The notes under the pieces: generated by a model | Databases searched by the model: none | What the model saw: only the letters and a program-made list of their open reading frames with translations | Told to the model about the DNA's origin: nothing | Part shown: one piece after another, positions 35,007-43,058 of the stretch | Numbering within the stretch: position 1 is the stretch's first letter | How the letters are laid out: every line of letters starts with the position of its first letter | Position numbers and translations under genes: made by a program | Source of the DNA: Massiliimalia timonensis | Lineage (GTDB): Bacteria > Bacillota > Clostridia > Oscillospirales > Ruminococcaceae | Assembly: GCF_900186585.1 (NCBI RefSeq) | Contig: NZ_FYDD01000002.1 | Coordinates: 186,001-250,000 of the forward strand | Length of the DNA: 64,000 bases | Direction of reading: 5' to 3'

Positions 35007-35912
35007 ATGTCAATGGATCTCAGTTTGTTGCACTATGTCACCTATGGAATGTATGTTGTTACGGCCAGAGATGGCGGTCAGCAGGGAGGATGTATCATCA
35101 ATACCTGCATGCAGATCACCAGCGAAAATCCGATTTTCGCGATCAGTATGAATAAAAACAATAAAACACACGATCTGATTTTAAATGGTAAGGTGTTTGC
35201 TTTGTCGATCCTGTCAGAACAGACAAGTCCGTCTGTCATCTCAAGTTTTGGCTTTTTCAGCAGCCGGGAACGCAATAAGTTTGAAGGGATCCGTTATTCC
35301 GTGCTGGAAAATGGGCTGCCGATCCTGGAAGAGGATACCTGTATTTCTTTGGTGTTTGATGTGATAGACCATGTGGAGATGGAGACTCATTCTGTGATCT
35401 TTGGACGCTTAAACGACATCGTTATGGGGACGCAGACAGATCCAATGAGCTACGATTATTACCACAAGGTAGTAAAGGGTAAAGCACCGAAAAATGCCCC
35501 GACCTATGTGGCGGAAACTGCCGCCGTAACTTCCCGTTACACCTGCGATGTGTGCGGCTACGTGTATGAAGGGGAGGAACTCCCGGCTGACTTTGTATGT
35601 CCGGTCTGCGGGGTAGATGCGAGCCACTTTGAGAAGGAAGAGGCACAGGCAGAAGCAGGACAGCCTACCCGGTATGCTTGTGAGGTTTGTGGTTATGTGT
35701 ATGAAGGGGAGGAACTCCCGGCTGACTTTGTATGTCCGGTCTGCGGGGTGGATTCCAGCCATTTTGAAAAACAAACTCCGGTCATTGTGAGACAGCAAAC
35801 AAAACGGTATGTTTGTGATGTGTGCGGGTATGTCTATGAAGGGGATAGTCTGCCGGAAGGATACACATGCCCGGTTTGCGGGGTAGATTCCACTCATTTT
35901 CAAGCTGAATAA
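35007..35912 (+). CDS. Flavin reductase fused to three tandem rubredoxin-like domains
   Basis: 301 residues. Residues 1-160 form an FMN-binding flavin reductase domain ([20 protein letters not shown], then [14 protein letters not shown]). Three rubredoxin-like iron domains follow at about residues 177-212, 223-256 and 266-300. Each has [10 protein letters not shown] and CPVCGVD, giving the four iron-binding cysteines. The single-rubredoxin version is known as high-molecular-weight rubredoxin, which passes electrons from NADH to flavodiiron proteins that reduce oxygen or nitric oxide. Three domains in a row is unusual. AAAGGAG precedes the ATG. The partner flavodiiron gene is not in the window. 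Confidence 0.92.
   Translation: MSMDLSLLHYVTYGMYVVTARDGGQQGGCIINTCMQITSENPIFAISMNKNNKTHDLILNGKVFALSILSEQTSPSVISSFGFFSSRERNKFEGIRYSVLENGLPILEEDTCISLVFDVIDHVEMETHSVIFGRLNDIVMGTQTDPMSYDYYHKVVKGKAPKNAPTYVAETAAVTSRYTCDVCGYVYEGEELPADFVCPVCGVDASHFEKEEAQAEAGQPTRYACEVCGYVYEGEELPADFVCPVCGVDSSHFEKQTPVIVRQQTKRYVCDVCGYVYEGDSLPEGYTCPVCGVDSTHFQAE
35562..35749 (+). repeat. Internal duplication within the rubredoxin region
   Basis: The 53 bases at 35562-35614 are repeated without a mismatch at 35697-35749, a spacing of 135 bases. They encode most of the first and second rubredoxin domains. The third domain is similar in protein but diverged in DNA, which points to a recent duplication of the first two or to gene conversion. 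Confidence 0.9.
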
Positions 35913-36000
35913 AACATGGAAACTAAGCGCCTGTTTTTAGCAGGTGCTTAAATTTTGCATAAGTTCATGCAAAATTTACATAGATTTTTCATTTCTCTCC

Positions 36001-36030
36001 TTTACATAAATAATTTTACAGTGCTATAAT
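36001..36030 (+). promoter_or_regulatory. Promoter of the Na/Pi cotransporter gene, with TTTACA repeats
   Basis: TTTACA (36001-36006), 18 bases, TATAAT (36025-36030). TTTACA recurs at 36015-36020 and TTTACAT occurs near 35977. Spaced TTTACA-like repeats are the form of PhoP boxes in Bacillus, and phosphate control would suit the gene, but the spacing is not standard. Confidence 0.55.
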
Positions 36031-36092
36031 ATAAAATGAATCATTATGAGATATTTTATTAACAGTATGTAACGGTACATGGAGGAAAAATT

Positions 36093-37907
36093 ATGGACGT
36101 ATTTTTTCAGATTGTGACCATGGCGGGCGGACTTGCTCTGTTTTTGTTTGGGATGCATATGCTCTCCGCCGGGTTAGAGAAGTTTTCCGGTGGCCGCTTA
36201 GAACAGATTTTGGAAAAACTGACAAGCAATGTGATCAAAGGGGTCCTGCTTGGGGCCGTTGTCACGGCGGCGATCCAAAGCTCGTCCGCAACCACGGTGA
36301 TTGTAGTGGGATTAGTCAATGCAGGGATCCTAAAGCTTCATTCCGCGGTGGGGATCATTATGGGCGCCAATATCGGGACCACGGTAACGGGGCAGATCCT
36401 GCGTTTGGCAGAACTGGATTCCAGCGGAAGCGCCAGTACGATCATCCAGATGATCAAACCGAACTTTTGGGCTCCGCTTATCGCGATCATTGGCGTTGTC
36501 CTGCTGATGACAGCCAAAAAGAAAAAAGTGAAGATCGTTTCCGAGATCTTACTGGGATTCGGGGTTTTGTTCCAGGGAATGTTTATTATGACCGAAGCAG
36601 TAGAACCGTTGAGTGATTCACCAATGTTCCACAGCCTGTTCCAGACTTTGGGAAATAATCCGCTGTTAGGCGTTCTGGTTGGTGCGGGAGTCACTGCTAT
36701 TATTCAAAGTTCCTCTGCTTCTGTGGGGATCTTGCAGGCAGTGGCTTCTACCGGTGCAGTTAGTTATTCCGCGGCATTCCCCATCATTATGGGACAGAAT
36801 ATCGGGACCTGCGTCACGTCCTTGCTCTCCAGTATCGGGACCTCGAAAAATGCAAAACGGGCGGCAATGGTACACCTGTATTTTAACATTATTGGGACGA
36901 TCGTCTTTTTGATTGCCGTTTATACGATCAATGCTTTTTGGCCGTTTTCTTTCTGGACGGAGTCTATCGGTATGGGCGGGATTGCCAATGTCCATACGTT
37001 GTTTAACATTGTAGTTACGATTTTGTTCCTGCCGTTTACTCGTGTTTTGGAAAAGCTCGCAGTACTTACGATTCGCAATGGTTCCCAAGATGAAGAAGAT
37101 GGGATAGAAGCTTCTGCAGAGATCAATACGTTGGATGACCGTTTCTTAGTTTCTCCGTCTTTGGCGTTGAACCAATGTAAGGATGTTGTTTTAAAAATGG
37201 GCGAATATGCACAGACGAATTTTACAAAGTGTATTACGCTTCTTGGAAAATATGACGCGAAAAAAGCGGACAAGATCCGTCAGCGGGAAGAATCCATTGA
37301 TAAGATGGAGGACCGGCTGAATAACTACATTGTGAAAATGTCGGATCATGAGCTGACAGACAGCGAAAATAAAATGATGAGCAATATTTTGCGTATGATT
37401 CCCGAATTTGAGCGAATTGGGGATTATACTATCAATATTGTAGAATGTGCAGAGGCGATCGAAGAAAAAGAAGCGAAGATCTCAGCCAAGGCTATGGAAG
37501 AATTAAAAGTACTGCATGCTGCAGTCAGTGAGATCATTGAAATGGCCATTAAGAGTTTCCGCGACAATGATATTACCACCGCGATCCATGTGGAACCACT
37601 GGAAGAAACGATTGACATGATTCAGGACGTTCTAAAGGCAAAACATATTGAACGCTTGAAAAAAGGCAAGTGCACCATTGACGGTGGTCTTGCGTTCTTA
37701 GAAGTGCTTTCCAACATGGAACGGATCTCCGATCACTGCTCTAATGTTGCAGTTTATATTATTGGCTATCAACAGGGCGGGGACTTGATTAACCGGCATG
37801 AATATATCCGCCGGATGCATGAAGGCGATTTTAACGACTATGCATACTATATGGATGATTATAAAAAACGTTACTTTGACAAGATCATAAGCAAAGTAAA
37901 AGCATAA
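36093..37907 (+). CDS. Na+/phosphate cotransporter with PhoU-like domain
   Basis: 604 residues. The N-terminal half (about 1-330) is a NptA-type sodium/phosphate cotransporter. It has eight or so membrane segments and the duplicated signature AAIQSSSATTVIVVG (near residue 53) and AIIQSSSASVGILQA (near 203). The C-terminal half is a cytoplasmic PhoU-like helical domain (about 365-590) with IRQREESIDKMEDRLNNYI and IPEFERIGDYTINI. It would import phosphate with sodium, or export it, and sense phosphate state through PhoU. GGAGG precedes the ATG. Confidence 0.95.
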   Translation: MDVFFQIVTMAGGLALFLFGMHMLSAGLEKFSGGRLEQILEKLTSNVIKGVLLGAVVTAAIQSSSATTVIVVGLVNAGILKLHSAVGIIMGANIGTTVTGQILRLAELDSSGSASTIIQMIKPNFWAPLIAIIGVVLLMTAKKKKVKIVSEILLGFGVLFQGMFIMTEAVEPLSDSPMFHSLFQTLGNNPLLGVLVGAGVTAIIQSSSASVGILQAVASTGAVSYSAAFPIIMGQNIGTCVTSLLSSIGTSKNAKRAAMVHLYFNIIGTIVFLIAVYTINAFWPFSFWTESIGMGGIANVHTLFNIVVTILFLPFTRVLEKLAVLTIRNGSQDEEDGIEASAEINTLDDRFLVSPSLALNQCKDVVLKMGEYAQTNFTKCITLLGKYDAKKADKIRQREESIDKMEDRLNNYIVKMSDHELTDSENKMMSNILRMIPEFERIGDYTINIVECAEAIEEKEAKISAKAMEELKVLHAAVSEIIEMAIKSFRDNDITTAIHVEPLEETIDMIQDVLKAKHIERLKKGKCTIDGGLAFLEVLSNMERISDHCSNVAVYIIGYQQGGDLINRHEYIRRMHEGDFNDYAYYMDDYKKRYFDKIISKVKA

Positions 37908-37937
37908 AAGGAAGCCGGGATTCCCCGGCTTCCTTTT
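37906..37937 (+). terminator. Terminator of the Na/Pi cotransporter gene
   Basis: Stem AAAAGGAAGCCGGG / CCCGGCTTCCTTTT, beginning within the stop codon, followed by ATG rather than a long T run. Confidence 0.85.
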
Positions 37938-37993
37938 ATGTTACATACGGTTTTTGCAGGCAAAGGATTTTGGTTAGGCCAGTGATTTTTATC

Positions 37994-38022
37994 TTGACAA
38001 ACGCCGTCAAATGTAGTATTAT
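37994..38022 (+). promoter_or_regulatory. Promoter of tRNA-Leu
   Basis: TTGACA (37994-37999), 17 bases, TATTAT (38017-38022), 30 bases before the mature tRNA end. Confidence 0.8.
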
Positions 38023-38052
38023 ATATAAGCATTCGGTTGGATAACCAATGTC

Positions 38053-38139
38053 GCTGGTGTGGCGGAACAGGCAGACGCAAGGGACTTAAAATCCCTCGGT
38101 AGCAATACCGTACCGGTTCAAGTCCGGTCACCAGCACCA
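38053..38139 (+). tRNA. tRNA-Leu (anticodon UAA)
   Basis: 87 bases. The acceptor stem GCTGGTG pairs perfectly with CACCAGC, followed by the discriminator A and an encoded CCA. The anticodon stem AGGGA/TCCCT holds the loop CTTAAAA with anticodon TAA, reading UUA and UUG. A long variable arm (TCGGTAGCAATACCG) identifies a class II tRNA. The T-arm contains GTTCAAGTC. A promoter and a terminator flank it, so it is transcribed alone. Confidence 0.97.
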
Positions 38140-38140
38140 T

Positions 38141-38176
38141 GATGGAGTGACGAAAAAAATGTCACTCCATCTTTCT
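38141..38176 (+). terminator. Terminator of tRNA-Leu
   Basis: Stem GATGGAGTGAC / GTCACTCCATC with a 9-base loop and TTTCTT, 2 bases after the CCA end. Confidence 0.9.
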
Positions 38177-38188
38177 TAGTATTCATGC

Positions 38189-38483
38189 GGTTTTTGGGGC
38201 TTTTTAAAGCAAAATCCCAAAAACCATTTTACCGTGGAGGCCTAAAAATAAAACCGAATCAAATAGCGAGAAAGCGGAGCCTCGGGCCTGAAAAATCAGG
38301 CCCGAGGCTCCGCTTTTTTGCGTTTTTACTCTTTTTTCTACTGTCAGAAGTGTAGAAGTTTCCGGCAGTTTCATAGATAGATTGACAGATCTCTTCACAA
38401 AGGAAGGCTTTTAAATCCTCAAATCACATGGGGTCAGTGCGCCCTTTTTTAAACCTCTCTCCGATACGGAGAGAGGTTTTTTG
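38189..38483. other. Non-coding stretch with three further hairpins
   Basis: Three inverted repeats follow one another without a credible gene. GGTTTTTGGG / CCCAAAAACC spans 38189-38225. A perfect 21-base stem with a 4-base loop and T run spans 38271-38318 (core GCGGAGCCTCGGGCC). AAACCTCTCTCCG / CGGAGAGAGGTTT with T run spans 38452-38483. The last two have terminator form on the plus strand although nothing obvious is left to terminate. A lost small gene or RNA, or remnants of mobile DNA, are possible. Confidence 0.6.
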
Positions 38484-38811
38484 CGGCAGAGACCTGCTTT
38501 CCACCTCTCTCAGACGCTCTCCCCTGATATCTTACTAGCTGGGAAGAAGAATATGGGCTTACGCCATATCTTCCTGAAGAATCACTTACAGATCATACCG
38601 CAGGATCTGTATTTTGCTGTGCAAAACCGTGCTTTTTCACACTGTTGTTTAAACATAAGCAATTTTCGACAATCAAACAGAAAGGATGAGGAAACGATTG
38701 AAACATTGTAATCTAAGTACTATTCCAAAAAAAGGCGCACAAAACCAAGCCCCCTAAAAGCAGGCAAAAATGAAGATATGCTTAAGGTCTAAGATGTTAG
38801 TGGAGCAGTCA
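38484..38811. other. Non-coding stretch before the IS110 relic
   Basis: 328 bases in which I recognise no gene, RNA or repeat. A short plus-strand frame around 38560-38711 (text KNHLQIIPQDLYFAVQNRA) has no ribosome binding site or family I know. The stretch may include one outer end of the IS110 relic, which carries no terminal inverted repeats to mark it. Confidence 0.4.
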
Positions 38812-40007
38812 CTAAATAACCTTGCCGTTGTAGAATGAAGATGGCTTCTTCCACGGAAACTTCTCAATGTGCGGGTGGCTGTTCGCCCTTGCGGTGTAAG
38901 GCTCGTTCTTCTTGAGCATGTTATAGATAGCCGTGAGCAGCATTCTGGCGATGGCAATAATGGCTTTCTTGTGTCCTCTGCACTTTTTGAGGGCAAGATA
39001 GCGATTACGTACTTCCGGGAACTGCTTGACACAAATGGCACAAAGAGCGCACTGAACGACAACGGTTTGATGTAGGCACCGGCTCGGCTGATTTTTCTTC
39101 TTCCCGGCACTTTCGTTGTTCTACAACGTAATCCCAGCCCAAGAGCAAAGATGCTTCGAGGTAGGAAACACGGACATATCCACTCCGATTTCAGAGATAA
39201 TGCCGATTGCGGCAAAGGATTGGATGCCCGGAGCCGTCATAACAAGACCCAGTTGGGGGAGGTACTTCTCAGCAACAGACAGAATCAGGGATTCCAGATT
39301 GAGTTTGCACAGTTCAAGGCTGTCCATGTGGGAACAGTTGATGCGAAACTTTTCAGCCTGTTCTTCACACATCACTCCGTCCACAGCGGCAAGCACCTGT
39401 TCATTGGTCGCTTTCATGCCTTTGGTTCGGAAACCAGAAACATCCGTAATTTTCTCCGTTGGATTTTCCAGAATACGGGCAGTGATTGCGGAGGCTGCCT
39501 TGCCGAACACATCTGAGAACACATTATCCAGTTTGAAATTGGAGACCGTCAGACAGTTTTGCGCCCGGTTTTTCTAGCCGATGGCAAAGCTGGTAAGTTT
39601 GCAACGGTAACGAACCAAGTCCCGAAGCTGGCGAATATCCGCAGGAGAGATGAAGCTCCCGGTGACAAGATCATGTTTGAAGATATCAGCAATCCATTTA
39701 GCGTCTCGCTTGTCCGTTTTTTGCCCCGCATAGCTTTCACATACTTAGGGTGAGCGAGAACAATGTTGCAGGTGTGCTCTAGAATGTTGTAGATGGGGAT
39801 CCAATACTTCCCGGTGGATTCCATACACACATCTTTGCAGTTGTTTTCGGCCAGCCAAGCTGCACACCGCCGCAAATCTCCGGTAAAGGTGGAAAACCGC
39901 TTGCTCTTGTAGGTTGTCACTCCCTGCTCACTGGTAGAGGCAATACAGGCTACGACGAAGGACTTGTGGACACATCCCTAGCAGATGCGGTAAACAATTT
40001 TAAGCAT
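38812..40007 (-). pseudogene. IS110-family transposase, multiply broken
   Basis: Conceptual joining of frames on the minus strand gives an IS110-type DEDD transposase. Recognisable text, in order: CAAWLAENNCKDVCMESTGKYW, ILEHTCNIVLAHPKYVKAM, VLAAVDGVMCEEQAEKF and CSWAGITL. The original start is the ATG at 40007 (AAGGAG upstream). Damage includes a stop eight codons in, a one-base loss in an A run near 39715, a stop at about 39575 (usual Glu), a stop at about 39137 (usual Gln), and frameshifts near 39100 and 39060. The first catalytic Asp region (usual GMDVHK) reads GCVHK. The element cannot make a working recombinase. Confidence 0.9.
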
Positions 40008-40312
40008 AACACATCTCCTTAAAAAAATTTTGAGGGAACAGGCAGTGCGCACCGTCCGGTGGATGAACAGTGCGCTTGGACGCTCACTGAAGTCCGTCTC
40101 TCCAAAGATAAGGTTACAGGGTTCTTGCCCTACTCATTGATGATTGAAAGAGCGTCCGGCACACATAATTATTCAGTCCAACACAAAGGTTGAGCCTACT
40201 TACCTTCACGTGCTCTGTCATGTGCCTGCTTTCTCAAGTACATTTTAACAAATTACGACTGGCTGCGTTAGAAACACCTTGATTTTTTTGTGTACAGCGT
40301 CTTTGTTGCGTA
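40008..40312 (-). other. Non-coding end of the IS110 relic, possible former bridge-RNA region
   Basis: 305 bases upstream of the broken transposase on the minus strand, with no gene. Around 40035-40080 complementary stretches (GTGCGCAC and CAGTGCGC) can fold into hairpins. In IS110 elements the non-coding end next to the recombinase encodes a structured bridge RNA that pairs with donor and target DNA, so this is where a remnant would be. The right limit against the GH109-like gene end at 40313 is not visible. Confidence 0.4.
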
Positions 40313-41524
40313 TTATCTGTCAACTGGTTTTCTAGTGATCCATTTTCCGTCCGTAAAATCAGGGAAAGCTACGGGCTGGCTGCCTAGGGCGATGGATTGT
40401 TCCGACAGCAAAGAAATAACTGACCAAGAAGCCATGTCATATACGTCGATTGGCATCGATTTTTTGTTTTTTAAGGCGTCAATAAAATCTTGGAAGACTA
40501 GCCAATCCATTCCGCCGTGTCCGCCTTTTACCCCGTCGTTTAAAAAAGAATTCCATAACGGATGTTCATATTCCTTACGGTATTGTTCTATGTTTTGATA
40601 TTGTTCGTGCCACTTCCACTCAAATTCTGTATGGACTCCGTCTATAAACAGCGAACGGTTGTCTTCCATGAACATGGCTTTGGTACCCTTTACAATAAGC
40701 CCCCTGGAATAAGCGCCGGGAAGCGTAGTATCAAGGGTGATGGTGATAGTTTCCCCATTGGCGCATCGAATTACGGTAGTAACCACATCTCCCTGAGCGA
40801 AATAAGCGTTTCGCAATGCCTGATCCTCAGCTTTGTGTTCTAATATATATTGGTGCAGACCCGCTGATTTTGACGAGGTGGAAGTAAGCGAAACCATAGC
40901 GTTGCCACGATTGATATCAAGAAGCCGTGCGATCGGGCCGATTTCATGGGTGGGGTAATTTTCGCAGTTGCGGTGCAGGTAGTTATCCAAGCGGTAATGC
41001 CTGTTTTCACGGCCAAATGAAACTTCGTTTCTCAGGTCATGGTGGTATCCGCCTGCACAGTGTACGATCTCGCCGAACACTCCTTTTTTCCGCATATTCA
41101 TCAGCATCATCTCATCTCTGCCATAGCAGCAGTTTTCCATAAACATGCAGGGGGTTTTGGTATTTTCATAGGTGCGCACAAGCTTCCATATTTCATTTAG
41201 TGAAAAAGCTCCGCCTACATCACAGGCGACCGGAACTCCCGCTTCCAAAGCGGCGGCGGCAATTTCAAAGTGTGTTTGCCAGGAAGTAGCGATATATACC
41301 GCCTCTAAATCCTGAATCTTTAAAAGTTCCCTATAATCCGCAAAACCTAAAGGCAGATTGTGGTTGTGCTCTTTCGTCATAGCAATGGCGTCGTTTATCC
41401 TATCTTCGTATACATCACAAACCGCGATCACTTCTACGTCTTCCATTGGCAGCAGAACGTCTTTTAAAATCATTGTTCCACGAGCGCCTAGCCCGATAAC
41501 GCCCATTTTAATGCTGTTTTTCAT
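40313..41524 (-). CDS. Gfo/Idh/MocA-fold protein, GH109-like glycosidase
   Basis: 403 residues. An N-terminal NAD-binding Rossmann domain has GVIGLGARG at residues 9-17. The usual Lys of the dehydrogenase EKP motif is absent (VPVACDVGGAFSL instead). Text FMENCCYGRDEMMLMNMRKK, then NYPTHEIGPIARLLDINRGN, closely resembles GH109 alpha-N-acetylgalactosaminidases. These use tightly bound NAD for an oxidation-elimination-reduction mechanism without net redox. GH109-like action on GalNAc or a related sugar is therefore my first reading; a plain oxidoreductase is the alternative. GGAGG lies upstream of the ATG. It is the last gene of the minus-strand glycan operon, 169 bases after the cyclase gene. 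Confidence 0.85.
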   Translation of the reverse strand: MKNSIKMGVIGLGARGTMILKDVLLPMEDVEVIAVCDVYEDRINDAIAMTKEHNHNLPLGFADYRELLKIQDLEAVYIATSWQTHFEIAAAALEAGVPVACDVGGAFSLNEIWKLVRTYENTKTPCMFMENCCYGRDEMMLMNMRKKGVFGEIVHCAGGYHHDLRNEVSFGRENRHYRLDNYLHRNCENYPTHEIGPIARLLDINRGNAMVSLTSTSSKSAGLHQYILEHKAEDQALRNAYFAQGDVVTTVIRCANGETITITLDTTLPGAYSRGLIVKGTKAMFMEDNRSLFIDGVHTEFEWKWHEQYQNIEQYRKEYEHPLWNSFLNDGVKGGHGGMDWLVFQDFIDALKNKKSMPIDVYDMASWSVISLLSEQSIALGSQPVAFPDFTDGKWITRKPVDR

Positions 41525-41693
41525 AAAATTGACCTCCGCATTCTTATAATTGCAATCATCCCTTGGAAATCAAAACGCAGGTTATCAACCGCCTTGAAGG
41601 GAAAGGGAAATTAACAGAACCACCGCCTCTGTTGATGGTTGTCTTATAACAGTAATTTTTTCTGAATCAGATGAATGAAAAGGGAAGGATTTG

Positions 41694-42356
41694 TCATTCC
41701 TCCGCCGTTAACACGGCTCTGGCGGGGGCACAGCAGGTATCCGTGAGGTTTGGCGTCAAAACAGTCAGCCGTCCTCCGCTTATTGGGGCGTCTTTCAGGT
41801 TTACCAGAGGAGCCAAAAGAAGGCTGTTGTGTTTGGAGAATATTTCAAACACATCCTCCTCGGCGGGTCCCTGCCACGCCGGAATATCCGATCCTATGAT
41901 TTTTGGCTCCCATGATAACAACCATTGGATGGCCGATCTGGTTAAATAGGGGGAATCGTCAAGAAAATCGCCGGAATCCCAGTTTTCCCAGCCGCAGCTG
42001 AAAAGAATCGCGGAATTTGGCGCAAAATCAGCTCCGCCTGCCGCTTGCTTTAGATCGGCGGCAGAAATGGGGGAGTTTGGACGTCCAAACCGCAATGGGT
42101 CAAGATGGATAACATAACAGGGGATATCGACAAGCTCCTTGATGTCAATATCTTGCAATAATGGATTGCCCTCATATCCATTAAAATGTGCGGTGGTTTC
42201 AAGATATGTGCCTGTGTGGGAACTAAATCCATCAAACACATCGCAGAAATAAGTATTTTTCGCAACTTGGATCCGTCTGGGATGAAACTCTGGATAAACA
42301 TCCCCATAAAGCCAAATCCCTTTCTTTATTTTTCCGCTTAAATCAATTACTCTCAT
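41694..42356 (-). CDS. Cyclase-family (kynurenine formamidase-like) metal hydrolase
   Basis: 220 residues from the ATG at 42356, with AAAAGGAAA upstream; the frame opens 20 codons earlier inside the preceding gene. The fold is that of PF04199 proteins, which hydrolyse amide bonds using a metal site formed by HxGTHxDxPxH. Here the motif reads HTGTYLETTAH, so the second His is Tyr and the Asp is Glu; metal binding may differ. The C-terminal part has GSDIPAWQGPAEEDVFEIF. In this operon it might act on an N-acyl or lactam group of the sugar, but that is a guess from position. It follows the DUF1961 gene by 20 bases. Confidence 0.78.
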   Translation of the reverse strand: MRVIDLSGKIKKGIWLYGDVYPEFHPRRIQVAKNTYFCDVFDGFSSHTGTYLETTAHFNGYEGNPLLQDIDIKELVDIPCYVIHLDPLRFGRPNSPISAADLKQAAGGADFAPNSAILFSCGWENWDSGDFLDDSPYLTRSAIQWLLSWEPKIIGSDIPAWQGPAEEDVFEIFSKHNSLLLAPLVNLKDAPISGGRLTVLTPNLTDTCCAPARAVLTAEE

Positions 42357-42376
42357 AGCAGTATTTTCCTTTTCAG

Positions 42377-43012
42377 CTAAAATTCTACGGTGTATTCCAT
42401 TACAACCGGTTTCCACGAGATCTGCCTTAATTTGAAGTTCCTGTACTGGATAAAGCTGGCATAGGTGCCGAATCCTACACGGTTAAAGCGATTGGAATCA
42501 ATTGGGTCTGGGTCTGACGCTTCAATCACCAATTTTCCGTCTACAAAGATGAAGCACAAGCCATCAATACTGCCTGCCTGGATATGATAAGTCTGCCCAG
42601 GCACCAAAGTAAAAAGGGTGGTTGTAGAACGCATTTTGCATTCAGGGTAATGTTCAATTCCCGCTTTCTTTTCCCACCAGCCGTTTAGTCCAGCAATGTA
42701 ACCGATCCCGGCGTCGTTTGCATGATAATCCCAGCCTTCGGAACACCAGGTGAAATTCAAATCATTATCACAGGGAGGGACGGTTCTTGCCTCAAAATCA
42801 AGCAGGACATTTCCGGGATACCCTTTTTTAGAGTAAAGCAATCCCCCTGAATTGCCACGGTGACGTCCGGTAAGCCAGCCGTCCTCGACCCACCATTCTC
42901 CTGTGGAGTGCTCCAAATCCCAGTTTTCGCTTAAGGACGGATTTGAAAAATCATCTTCCAGCAGGATCGGACTGGCTGCTAAATCGATCTCCTTTTCCAT
43001 AACTTTCAACAT
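42377..43012 (-). CDS. DUF1961-type concanavalin-like protein (YesU-like)
   Basis: 211 residues, no signal peptide, predicted all-beta. Text DDFSNPSLSENWDLEHSTGE and EDGWLTGRH at the start and GKLVIEASDPDPID near the end matches the YesU/DUF1961 family, a jelly-roll fold seen in rhamnogalacturonan clusters of Bacillus. It is related to the DUF1080 fold that includes 3-keto-glycoside hydrolases or lyases. Its activity is not established. AAAGGAG lies 7 bases before the ATG. It sits 46 bases after the GH20 gene and before the cyclase gene, pointing to intracellular processing of the imported sugar. Confidence 0.75.
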   Translation of the reverse strand: MLKVMEKEIDLAASPILLEDDFSNPSLSENWDLEHSTGEWWVEDGWLTGRHRGNSGGLLYSKKGYPGNVLLDFEARTVPPCDNDLNFTWCSEGWDYHANDAGIGYIAGLNGWWEKKAGIEHYPECKMRSTTTLFTLVPGQTYHIQAGSIDGLCFIFVDGKLVIEASDPDPIDSNRFNRVGFGTYASFIQYRNFKLRQISWKPVVMEYTVEF

Positions 43013-43058
43013 AAAAATACTCCTTTGTTCTCATATCATCTGCGTAGGAAGATTGTTG

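Noticed and set aside
35562-35749. Repeated rubredoxin DNA considered as a CRISPR-like or tandem repeat array
   Set aside because: Only two copies match, and they code for known protein domains within one reading frame.
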